Below, one piece after another: positions 46,942 to 58,500 of a DNA stretch of 64,000 nt. The notes beneath the pieces are model-generated. The model made no database searches, was not told where the DNA came from, and was given only the letters and a program-made list of their open reading frames with translations. Made by a program: the position numbers and the translations under genes. Where the stretch lies: assembly GCF_051622035.1 (NCBI RefSeq), contig NC_135355.1, positions 42,077,486 through 42,141,485 of the forward strand, read 5' to 3'. The stretch is from Arctopsyche grandis. Its lineage: Eukaryota > Arthropoda > Insecta > Trichoptera > Hydropsychidae. The number at the start of each line of letters is the position of its first letter. The stretch's first letter is position 1.

Positions 46942-47869
46942 CAGTGGTTCTCAGGCGAAATTTTACCGTGGCCGCACAGGTGATAATAGTGGTTCTGCGG
47001 CCACCAGACAAAAGTGGAAATGTCTGGTGGCCACACCAAATTTAATCAAATAAATTAAAGTTACAAAAAAAGTGGATCAATTTATTCATAAAATAAAAGA
47101 AATTTTAACATCTTGATATCTATTTATTTAATAATAATGCAAATGGAAATTGCTCAATACTCCTTTCTTCTAATGCAAGCCGCATTGCTGTTTCTAAGTT
47201 TGCATCTGTCAGATCGTTTCTAAATTTGTTTTTAATAAAGTGCATTACACTGAATGATCTTTCGCAATATACGGTAGTGAGAAAAAAATAGACAATTTTA
47301 ATAAAGCAATTGTTGCCAAATCTTTATATTGGTTTATTTCATTGTCAACGTATATTTCCTTTATATAACTTTAATGGTTATTAAGTATTTGATCATGACT
47401 AATTTCTAATAATGCATATTTTACGTTAGCCCAGTTAATTAATCTCAATACTGAAAATTATTTTAATCTATTTTATAGTACTATGAAATTTTCATTTGTC
47501 TTCATAATAAAAGGGGAAGATACAAAAGAAACAGTTTTAAAAATATTCAATTCGTCGAACCTTTCATCAAGTTCCAGATTCAGAGATTTAAGACACTCTA
47601 TTATTTTAAGTTTTAATTTTAATTTTAATCTATGAAATCACTAACAGAAGATAAAATTGAAAAATTGTCATTTTCAACTTCTGTAACAAGGCTTTTCGCT
47701 ATAATTTTAGTTTGTCAATGATGAGCATGGTTTTTTTAATATTATTGTTTAGTTACTTTTTTGTAGTTTTTAAAATATATTTAATTTTTTTTAAATATTA
47801 GTATTATTTACTATTAAGTCGCTGGTGGCCGCAGTAAAATCCACTAGTGGCCGCACTTGAGAACCACTG
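46942..47869 (-). mobile_element. hAT element with perfect 8-bp duplication
   Basis: Ends are CAGTGGTTCTCA and TGAGAACCACTG, a perfect 12-bp inverted repeat. GTATAGAT flanks both sides exactly (46934-46941 and 47870-47877). It is 928 bp long, with subterminal 'gtggccgca' repeats at both ends and a transposase C-terminus on the minus strand. The ends resemble Buster/Charlie-type hATs. Confidence 0.9.
47120..47281 (-). pseudogene. hAT transposase C-terminal dimerisation domain remnant
   Basis: The minus frame reads LTTVYCERSFSVMHFIKNKF, then RNDLTDANLETAMRLALEER, and ends in a stop. This is the conserved end of ZBED5/SCAND3-like hAT transposases. The rest of the transposase is deleted or decayed. 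Confidence 0.8.
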
Positions 47870-48649
47870 GTATAGATCACTGTCAAGCAAGTATAAATAC
47901 TACCATACAATTTCAATAACATAGGTCGAATGTGTCGTTTTGAAAGGACTATCCTATGCACGCGTGCCATGAACGTCACATTTTTTCTATATGTTTAAAA
48001 CTATCTAAAAAAAACCACGTGCCACATTCCCCGCTGTTTGATTTCATTATTAAAATATTTCATAAGTAAAAAAAAAAAGATGATAAATTAAATAATCATT
48101 ATTACAGTGATTTTAGGCCAATTTTTGTGGTTGGTATAATATTTGATAGTGATACTAACCATTTTAAATTCATGAATAAAAACATGACGGATTTAAGGTA
48201 CTCGTGATACTCATTACAAATTGGTACTTTTGATCTACATATCTCGATTTCTGCGAAAAATGGCCATTTTATCGAAATATAAAATGCATCATGATAAACC
48301 AAATAAGATATGATCAATACTGCGAAGTAATACGTAATTATTTTTAAAAATCATAAGAAAACTTTATCACGAAAGAGATTTTCACATATTAAATAAGAGA
48401 TGATTCAGCGATTACTTAATCATTTAGATCGATTTATATATATTTTTTATATAAATTATATTTTTACATTGAATCATTGGAATCAACCAATTAAAAGGAA
48501 ATAAAAATGGTTGTGTTAAAGGAAGGCATTGCTTTTTCGGTAAATTAGAAAATTTATCAGTAATTACCGGTGATTATTTTATCGCGAATGCAATACATAT
48601 ACAGGCATATTATTGGATTAAAAATCGACGAAAATGGCGTATTGTGGGT

Positions 48650-49190
48650 TAAAGGTCTGTTCATACTTAACAGCACTGCACGGCTTCAGCACTGTACGAC
48701 TCCGTTTCAAATATGTCATTTTATTACATTTCTATTCATATCTACCTACACGTCGCGGTCACGTCACGTTTACAGCAATTTGGTTGAGTGCAAGGCGAAA
48801 TCGGCTTACTTATACATTAGAGGCCATGACGATACGGCGCAATATTGCTTACGTCGTATTGTCGAGTACTTGCAATATGAATGCATACACGTGCATTCGT
48901 AGCTACGCGTCAGAATACAAGTCAGAAAAAATGTTTTGACGTTTATCGAACGAAAAATTGTGTATAATCGCGCTGTTGTTGGAAGAAGAAGCTCAAGAAG
49001 GCAATAAAAAAGCACGGAGGCGTTTTGATGTGCATCCCATGTTAAAAAATAGAAAAACCGAAGGAGAGTTTTGGACACTGTATAAGGAGCCTGTGGATGA
49101 TGGACAATTTTTTTTTAAATATTTGCGTAAAAAAAATATTTTTTTTTTAAATATTTGCGCCAAATCCATGTCGAAAGATTGAACAGCTGT
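48650..49190 (+). pseudogene. PIF/Harbinger transposon fragment, copy 2
   Basis: It shares its first 350 bp with 15490-15840 and extends further. The frame from about 48955 has IIALLLEEEAQEGNKKARRR, FDVHPMLKNRKTEGEFWTLY and DDGQFFFKYLRK, the N-terminal part of HARBI1-like transposases. A stop precedes the lead-in (tttTGAcg near 48938) and the frame then dissolves into a T-rich repeat. No catalytic core remains. Confidence 0.65.
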
Positions 49191-49890
49191 CAACTGTCAC
49201 TATCGATAATTGGTCCAAAACAGCAAAGCGGCAGACTCATGGCACGTAATTCGCGTGTATATTTCCACGATGGCCAAAAAAACGGATACGTTGACGGATG
49301 TTGCTGTAAGGTATGAACAGGAAATGTCGGGTACTGCTGAAAGCCTGCCGTGGCGTAAACGTGACGGTTGGTATGAATATACCCATACAAAATGTACCAA
49401 AGAATACTTTTCGTACGGCCGGATACCTGCTGAAGTCGGTACGTGCTGACTAGGTATGAACAGATCTTAACTAGTAGAATTTTTTTTCAGTATTTTATGT
49501 CCAAAATGACTAAAATTTTGAGCGGGATGAATAAAAGGTATGCAAAGAAATAAATTGATCATATTTCACTGTACATATTGAAGATTTGTAGTGATAACAT
49601 AGTAATAAGTTGTACCGAGTAGCGAGCCTTTTGTCAGTTTGACAGTTATATTGTGGCACCACTGATGCGTCCGCAAGAGTGGCAAAACTGATGCACGATT
49701 AAGTGGCAACACAGACCAACCAAGCCGTAAGAAATGGGATCAGACGGTTTCAATTATGATTATTAATTATTACGATTGGACTTGATGTATTTATATGACA
49801 TTATTCACCTGAGATTTATTTTTAATTATGTACGGTTCAATATAAGCTATCGTTTTTAAGGAAAGTAACCATATACAGTAATTTAATCCA
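49191..49890. other. No supported gene
   Basis: Frames at 49210-49449 (plus) and two on the minus strand overlap and show no known domain. This may be interior of the Harbinger-like element. 'gggatcagacggtttcaatt' near 49735 recalls the end of the palindromic MITE. Confidence 0.3.
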
Positions 49891-50126
49891 CTTTTATTTG
49901 TTTACCAGTAAATTAAGAACTGTCTTGTAATGAATTGAATCCAAAGAAGTACAAATACATGCACCTAGACAGTGGGTAAAGATTTGGATCCTATATAATA
50001 CAAATAACTTAAGTTTAAAACAATGTAAGTAAACATTACATGTTATTTCCTTGTCGAAAAAAATCATATATTTAATAATGAGACACCAATGATGACAGGC
50101 ATGCACTGCGTATTATCCATATGTAT

Positions 50127-50530
50127 TGTTATATACCTCGCTTATCAATTTAGTTCACACAATAATCATATTCACTTTCTCACATTTATATACGTGAATA
50201 ACAAGTCCATTAAAATTCAGGTAAAGGGATAGTCAGACAGGAATGCCGGACTTTGCCCTACCCAAAAGATAAAAATCATTTATATAGATCACATAAGTTA
50301 GTTATCACCATCGAGACTCCGAGAGTGATAGTCATTAATATCGACCCTGTAAGTGACGGTCAGCACAGCAGCAGAACAAAGTGAACCAAAGTTATTTAGT
50401 GAAACAAAGTTCTACGTATCTCATTTTAAATTCATCATCGTTCCATAATTAAATGTGCAGTTTTCGAATATATCTACCAATAACATAAATGTAACGTTTT
50501 TATGATAATAAAGAAATCTTGGTTTGTTAA
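50127..50530 (+). repeat. LTR-like repeat
   Basis: The start TGTTATATACCTCGCTTATC and the following 100 bp recur at 54314-54420 and partly at 54010-54100. Downstream is an AATAAAG signal near 50509, so it may be a solo LTR. Clear ends with a target duplication were not found. Confidence 0.35.
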
Positions 50531-50865
50531 CCGAGTAATTTAAAAAATATATAAACTGCGTTTTGGAACATGACAGTACATATGAATATGCTTAGTAGGT
50601 ACGTGTGCACATTGTGCATATCAAAAGTGCTCATGCAATCGCGTATATTTGCCTTCTGTCTAGTTATATGAAATAAATTGTAAATTGTATAATGTATAAA
50701 CTTAAGGAAGGAACAGTAGTAGAATGAAGCAGGTAGATTTGCAAGACAAAAGCATCTGTCGACACAACAACGACATGTATTTATGGGACAATTTCTAATA
50801 CACCACTGTTTCCCCAAGTGCTGGCTATCGAAGGGGACAGATCGCGTTAGTCATCGAATGCACGT

Positions 50866-51054
50866 TTAGAATATGCGACTTGTTCGCAGTCCCGCGGAAA
50901 ATGCACTTTCGCTCCTTATGCAAATGCTGCTTGGCACATTTGCAACGAGTCCGTGGACGTTTTCCACGTCCCAGGATCGCTCACGACGATCCTCCGAATG
51001 GCACTGGTCCTTATCGCTAATTCGGAAGCTGGACAGATGATCATTCGCTGTCAT
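50866..51054 (-). other. Short ORF in GC-richer block, unrecognised
   Basis: An ATG frame of 62 codons (MTANDHLSSFRISDKDQCHS...) lies in a locally GC-rich block with codon use that looks plausible. It has no known domain. No splice donor compatible with the Kir exon was found at its end. Confidence 0.2.
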
Positions 51055-51060
51055 CCTGTG

Positions 51061-52110
51061 CCGGTCAGAGACGGTCGTGCCATTTAATGATCACTGACAA
51101 GTGTTCTACTACGGTCGACTATGCTTAATGATGCTCTTCTTATTATTTTTCTTTTTTATTTTTTTTTTACTGACAAAGACTTAAAAAACCACACGAAGAA
51201 ATTATCGTGTATTATTTAAACAGTTGGAACAGTATTTTTAAATACACATATAGATAACTGTGGAAACGATTCAATTCAGTAGTTGGTTCACTTAAGTGTG
51301 GATAAAAGTATACGCACTGTGGTACTGCAGCACCCCCAAGGAAATTGAGAAAAATTTAATATTATTATATACATAAATGTATGTATATTATATGAAAATT
51401 TCAATATTATTTAAGCGTGTATTAAGCTCGCCCGCAGACAGATACATCCAATAATGATCATACATCGCTGTACTAATATCAGAAAGTGAGGCATTGTTTA
51501 TGATTTTGTGCAGTACGGTTTTCGATGGAATATGCTCGAGTGACCGAAGGAGGGGCGCGGGTGTAGCTAGAAGCTTGGTCAGTACTGCACTCCCAACAGT
51601 ACTATACACATTTCTTGTTGCGTTCGTGTGCGCGCCGCGCGCTCGACACGCTACTTTTTAAGTGTTTTACTCAAGAGAAGTAATGCATAGTATTAATGAT
51701 TTATTAATATTTTTAAAACTTATTTTTGCAATCAATTTATGCAAAGTTCGTGTGAAAATAAGAAAACGTATTAAATTTTGCTTACAACTATCTCAGCCAA
51801 AACGGTGTTTTTCATCAATAAATAGAATAAAGACATACATATATAAGAAAAACAATGTTTCAGGAAAGATTGACGGCTTTGTATATGCTGTCAATTGAAA
51901 AAAAAATGATTATGAACAGTGAAAAATTTAACGAAAAAGTGATAGACCTTTTTTCAAGGAAAAAAGACAGAAGAATCAATTTTATAATGAAATAAAATAC
52001 ATATAATGTTTAATTTTGATAATTTTGATGTTAATAGTATAATATAATCCAAATAAACATTTATTTTTATTTTGAAACAACCGCAGCACCCCCAGATATA
52101 TTATCCACAA
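51061..52110. other. No gene; terminal fragment of a hAT-like repeat at its right end
   Basis: Sequence is mostly AT-rich. At 52109-52120 'ccgccactg' matches the hAT ends seen at 24453 and 30154, preceded by 'gcagcaccccca', a phrase also at 51328. A left terminus was not identified. Confidence 0.35.
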
Positions 52111-52119
52111 GCCGCCACT

Positions 52120-52345
52120 GACAATAGATAAAGTTTTGTGATCATGCGAAAATTCGAATTCGAGATTTTGACTGATTAAAACTCAGAATCGATTACTGAT
52201 AACGTTTTCATGATCTAGAAAAAATCTGTGTGTGTGTGTCTGTGTATTTTCTATCGAACTGAAACTTAGTATCGGTTACTGAAATTATTATCGACACGAC
52301 ATAAATTTTTAAGTTGACTGGAAATGGTACCTCCCCTTATAGAAT
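52120..52345. repeat. Short copy of the ACCGGA satellite family
   Basis: It matches the start of the 37180 copy (catgcgaaaattcgaa..., ggtacctccccttatag), then stops near the hAT insertion. Confidence 0.65.
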
Positions 52346-52372
52346 TGCCCAAGGGCGCCATAGGGTATAAGG

Positions 52373-52983
52373 CAGGGATCCCAAATATTCGTCGACTTCA
52401 ACTATTCGAATATCGAATAGTAAATCAAGAGCTATTCGAATATTCGAATATATTCGAAAATTAAAAAAAAGGTAATTACATATAAACCAAACATAAATTT
52501 GAATGAATCGTATTATCATAGTTGCCATTGAATTCCAACTAGTTTTTATAGCCAATAATAATTTCAATTTTTTCTTTTCTTTTTTCATTATGATTTCTTG
52601 TAATAATGTATATTTCGCCGGTGACTTCTTAAATATTCGTATTATTTTTCTAATGTTTTCTAAGATTTCGTAGAGATTATCATCGATCGAAAAGTGATTT
52701 TCTTCAAACATTTCCGTATTTATGTAATTAATAAAAATCTTCTTCATTATCTTCATTTTTATCACAATTATCCCCATTATACATATATGTATTTAATTTT
52801 CTTCATAATCGTCGGCTTCTTCTTCATCACTATTTTCATCTTGATTTTGTGTATTTAGTTTGTAAAAAATATATACACGAATAATATTCGAATAGTTGAT
52901 GAAATATTCGAATAACGAATGCCTGAAAAATCAGACGAATAATTCGAATACTCGAATATTCGAATATTCGATTGGGATCCCTA
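52373..52983 (-). mobile_element. hAT element with palindromic subterminal sites
   Basis: Ends are CAGGGATCCCAA and TTGGGATCCCTA. Flanks gtataagg (52365-52372) and gtgtaagg (52984-52991) agree at 7 of 8 positions. Both subterminal regions are packed with ATTCGAAT-type palindromic words, a common arrangement of hAT transposase binding sites. A transposase remnant lies inside on the minus strand. Confidence 0.8.
52502..52660 (-). pseudogene. hAT transposase fragment
   Basis: The minus frame contains NIRKIIRIFKKSPAKYTLLQ, then LKLLLAIKTSWNSMATMIIR. It corresponds to the 'vRkivk.FrkSp...LQ...L.lD.kTRWnS...Ml.Rf' region of ZBED-type hAT transposases. Arg is replaced in 'TRWNS' (TSWNS). Confidence 0.7.
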
Positions 52984-53999
52984 GTGTAAGGCCGGCACTG
53001 CCTCCATACGCGCCTTGTACATCCGTGTATGCCTTGTGTTTCTCTTCTATAGCGTGTAAAACACACTAGATTTTTTTTTAAATTTAAAATTTACAAATTA
53101 AGATGTAAAATCAATGAAACAAGTAAGCTCACTGAAATACAGTACGACTGTAGCAACAGCGAGTACGATCAGCAGGATGTAGGCTAACCTTCCTGTACAA
53201 TGGAGCGAATGAACACATGCACATATGTATGTACATAGATCTGATGTATGAAAAATGTCTGCGATAATCTGGTCACGGGCTACGCTTTCCGACAACGTCC
53301 TGTATCAGATGTACACCAGTTTTAAAAAAAAACCAACAACACTTGAACAGGCCCATCTTGAATAAGCCTTCATAAAATAGAGCCGTATCATAAAACTAAC
53401 CGGCGGTAGCAGACAGTAAATTAATAAAAAATAATATTAAAAGTAGCATCAATTACACCAATCATACATAGATAATGAATCGTGGTTGTATTCAGTTTTT
53501 TTTATGTAATCGACGTACCTACGCACATCCGTCTTGTTAAAAAGAGTACAATGAACGTCGCTAAATTACAGCGGACGAAACCGTGTTTTCCGGTTGGAAT
53601 TCTGTTTGTTTTTAAATGGTAGCACATGCTGATTCGGCTCTGTCAAATATTAATATCGTATTAATTGGACGACCTTCGGTAGAGGTGTAATTTTCACACC
53701 CTCGGTGTTGAAGGTGTTGGGATACGGGAGATGCACACGATTACATGTGCAATTTGCATTCGACCGCGTAGTACTTATTGGATAATGAGCAAATTGGAAC
53801 AGTCTTCCTCCAATTTACTCAACAAGTCGTTTTCATGTTTTTCGCAGAACACGTTTTCACGTTCTTTGATGCGTGGTATTACTGGAAATGCTATTCAATG
53901 GTATTATCCAATTTCCAACAATTTTTCGACTTTAAACTTTTATAGGGACGGTAAGTATAAACGGAATTTATGTCACGAAACAAAAACAAAAGTAAGTAC

Positions 54000-54420
54000 T
54001 TTTATGTATTTCCCACAATAATTAAATTCACTTTATCACAGTCATATACATATGTATGTGCGTGAGTAACAAGTCCGTTAAAATTCCCGAGAGGGGGGAG
54101 TTCATGAGCACGTTTGTTTTAGCCCTAATTGGCAACAAGATATCATGCTTTCGCAAAACACTATGATTATTCATTCATATTCAAAACCCTACATATTTAT
54201 TTATATATTTTAAGAACTCCTGGAAGTGAAGATAATTCAACTTTATGGCCCTTATGAAATTCCTTGTTCTAGTGATGATTTATATAACAGTTTTTTACTA
54301 TCTTAGGTTATGTGTACTGTTATGTACCTCGCTTATCAATGTAGTTCCCACAATAATCAAATTCACTTTCTCACATTCATATACGTGAGTAAAAATTCTA
54401 TTAAAATTCCTGTAAAGGGA
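54000..54420 (+). repeat. Two partial copies of the LTR-like repeat
   Basis: Segments 54010-54100 and 54314-54420 match 50127-50240 (acctcgcttatcaat, caaattcactttctcacatt, taaaattcc). Confidence 0.6.
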
Positions 54421-54576
54421 TATTTTTATATTTTGAACAAGTTTTCGGAAGCCGTTGGAAACCCACTAGTAGGCAGCATTTTTTAGGTATTTTTTTTAGA
54501 TATTTAAGTATGCATATTTTGCGATGAACATAAGATTCATTTTGATTGTCGAAATCAATGTATTATAACCTAAGGG

Positions 54577-54694
<118 letters not shown>

Positions 54695-54779
54695 ATATAA
54701 TCTACTTGGATAAGTATACTCTTGAAAAAATTCTAGTGTATCAGAATATCTTACTGTGACTAAACATTCCAAAGCTTTA

Positions 54780-55530
54780 ACTTTTTGAATGATAAAATCT
54801 CTTTTCCTGTTTGATAGTAAACTATATCTGTATTTTTTTTAATAGATTACTACATATATACTGTATATAATTGTAGTTTTATTATACAAATCTATGATTC
54901 GTTATTTCGTAGAAAATTATCACACAGCGATTTAGCAGTAACTATTATTAAAAATATGTATTATAAATATATTCATTAAATTTTTTTGATAATAAGTCGC
55001 AAATATTTTTTTTAAACATAAAAAATTATTAAGCGTGATTATTTATTTTTATCCATAAAATCAGATCATTTTATGGTTGAGACATTTTTAAAAGAAAAAA
55101 ACTGCAATATCACACAGTTTTTCTCCAAATGGATTATTGTTCAAAAATCAAAATTTAGAGCAAATTGTATTGCGGAGAAAATTTTCCGACATATCCAAGA
55201 AGCAAACCACTCTTATAAAAAAAAATGTAAATTTTCAAATGATTATCATATTAAAATACAAAAAATATATTAATACAAATAAATAAATTAAAAATATGCA
55301 CATTCCCCATATCAATATTAACAGATAGACAAATTCGCAATATTTAATAAAAAATTAGTAGCATTCAAAAACATTTTACAAATTTTACATAGATGTCACT
55401 GCTAAAATTATTTTATTCCGAAATATTTTCCGACAAATTTTCTTCCACAATAAATCAACACAAAATTGAATACAAAACAGTACAACTTACCCACTGATCT
55501 AACATCTACCGAAAGTGAAGGCAATGTGTG
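54780..55530. other. AT-rich flank downstream of the second Kir gene
   Basis: Probable 3' UTR and downstream DNA of the Kir gene that ends at 55531. The plus frame 55073-55273 is low complexity and not supported. Confidence 0.4.
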
Positions 55531-58500
55531 TTATACTCGATCAGGCGTCGGACTGGTTTCAGGCGTGGCTATAGCGATCGGAACTTTCAACAGAGGTAAT
55601 TTTGGAACATCGGACACGTTCCTAGAAGACACGTGTCCGCTCTGGGCTCTGAGGAAAACGCATAAAACCAAATTAAAATAAAATCGACACCACAAAACTT
55701 GAACCAAATTCACATACACACACACACACCTGGTGAGTCTCGGTTGGAGACTGCTAACGAGGAGATTTTGCATGGATCCGTTAATGCCATTATGAAGGTG
55801 TTCATTGACGTGATGGAAGCTGGCCAGCTGATGATGACTGCCGTGATGGTTTCCCAACGCTCCCAGGTGGTGATGATGATGATGATTATTACCATGGTGA
55901 CCGTTCGTTAGTACGCCGTTCTGTTCCGATTGAGGTCTCTCGCTGGCACTGGTCTGGTTTTGCGATGATATTTCACTCTGGCTTTCGAGCAAGCGTCTAT
56001 TCTCCTGTATCCTGGAATCGGGAATTTTGATTTCGATGTGTTCATCCAAAGACATCGAGTCTACGGAACACGAATCCAACGTGTCGTTGGACGGAGCTGG
56101 TCTTAGTACGGGAATGTTGGCACCCACGATGAGACGGTCTGAAAATTGTTATAAAATAATTAAATAAGACTACTTTTACGGTGATTGGCAGTAAAATTGC
56201 CAGTTCAAAGACCAGTACCTCCTCGATTTGAAGCGTTTACTGAAGCTCGCAGTTCGTCTAATTGTCGAGCACTGCACAAAGGTGTATCCACTTCGTAAGT
56301 GTTGTTAAATAATGTATAATCCACCTAGAATTAAACCATTTTATTCATTTTTTTAAAATATGTCCACTTTTTACTACAATTTATAAAAAAGAAAACGGAG
56401 AAGAATCTGAACATTTAAAAAATCTTGACGTCATTCATACCTCAATTCTTAAAAACAGTGAGTATCAATATATATGTAATACTAGTGTTGTGCCCGATGA
56501 AATATCATTGCATGGATTATGGCATATTCAGTTATTCATATTTTTTTCAAATACCTAATATTAAATATATTTAACTAGTGAAATGAGTCCCGATGAAAAT
56601 TTCAATGGATGTATAATAAGTAAAAACTACCTACCTACATACATATAAACAATATAAAACAGCAATAAAAAAATCCTAATAGATGGCGCTAAATGCTCGT
56701 GGCACTATTTTCCAAGAGGAAATATTGAAAGCAAACAATATATACATATGTATACAGGTTTTTTATTGATTCTACAAACCAAAACTTACATATGTACATA
56801 CATACACAGTCTCTTTCGAAATGATATATTAGATTTAATATTTATATTTAATTGTTTAATATGAAAAAAAAAATGGTAAAAACTACCTACCTACTTACAT
56901 ATAAACAATATAAAAATTAATTAATTAAATAAATTTTCAATAGATGGCGTTAAATGCTCTGAGACTATTGCCCTAGAGCAGCGATTCCCAAATGATGGGT
57001 CGCAACCCGGTAACGGGTCGCAAAAAGCAAAATGCCGGGTCGCCAATTTCCTAAAATAAATAAATTATTGGTACATTTGATTTCTTTATAGGTTTATCAG
57101 AGTAAATTATTTTGTATTAGAACATGTAAAGACTGTATGGACATAAATATACTGTTTCATTTTACCTATAAGCTGGTAGTATAGGCGATAGCAAATTTAG
57201 TGGGTCACGAAGGAGAAATATTAAAATCAACGGGTTGCGGAAAAAATAGTTTGGGAAACGCTGCCCTAGAGGAAACATTAGTAGCAATCAGTATATACAT
57301 ATGTATGTATATATAGAAGTTTCTTCTTGATCTATTATTATTAGAGGTAGGATAGCCAAGATGCCGCTCATTGTTCCATTGTTGTAAGTCCTTTGTAAAA
57401 AGGTTCGGCAAACCTTTAACAATGCATTTACAATATTTGAACAATACACGGCCCCCTCAGGCTCCGGTGACTAGTTATTTTATTCGTACATTTTGTTGCC
57501 AGTGTTTTAACATGACGTACATCGAATCGAAACGAATATTACAGTACGGCGAGCGTTATCGCAGACACACAGACACACACACACACACAGAATAGTGCTA
57601 TTATATATGTATATGAATATTTTATTATGTAGGCCATTGTGGCGCATTAGGTTCTCCCTGTAATGCCACAATGGTCCAAAACGTTAAATAAATAAATGAT
57701 TAATACTGACTATTTATGACCATTTTTTTAGGAAATTTCTACAATGGTGTTCATTTTATTGAATTTGTATATATGTAGCACATGAATTAGCTAAAATTAA
57801 ATCTAATTTACCTCGTATTCACCAGTTTCCTTTCTAAAGGATACGATCGGTTCAAATCGATGTCCCCAAAATATTTCCGATGGTAAAAAACTACTTCTGG
57901 CTTGTGTGGTCATACCAGTCGATTCGATCACTCCCTCTGAAACATTTCAAACACAAATATGTACATATGTATATAAAATAAATTAATATTATTTATTAAA
58001 AGTTCTAATTTTACCGAGAGAAAATATAAAAGCGCACGTGTTGATGATAAATCCGCGGATTACTTTACGTACCGTAAAATATTTATATGAACTAAATATA
58101 TTTTTATGATTGAGAATATTTTTACCTAGCATGACGACTATTTCGAATCTTTCCCTGAGCATATCCGAGGCTGATAAGTTGTACAGTGGTGAACTTTCGT
58201 TGATGATGTGGACGATGGTGGTCGGCCATATGAACATCAACCTGTCCTCTTCACCATCAGGACCAACTTTTAATTCTTGCTGATAAAATGGCAACAATTC
58301 ACCTTCCCTTGTTACCTACGAATTCATATTTTATGTATTCAGTGAAAACACAAAGGAAAAATTTGATAAGCCTCGAACGAATCATGCATTAACATTGAAT
58401 TGTTACCCAATACCTATTTGGTCAGCATTAAGGTTAGGCTAGGTTAGATCTACATTGAAATATTCAATAATAATATTGACCGTATAATAATAATTTCGTT

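Larger units (their letters stand above)
46730..48044. mobile_element. Palindromic Harbinger-like MITE, copy 2, interrupted by a hAT element
   Basis: It has the same inverted arms as 43534-43974 ('gttcatggcacgcgtgc', 'gtccaaagggtc'). The left end GGGCGAAATCAC mirrors 'gatttcat' on the right. The loop is split by the hAT element 46942-47869. Without the insert its length is about that of copy 1. Confidence 0.65.

Noticed and set aside
55073..55273. 66-codon Lys-rich plus frame
   Set aside because: AT-rich low-complexity sequence just downstream of the Kir gene; no homology recognised.
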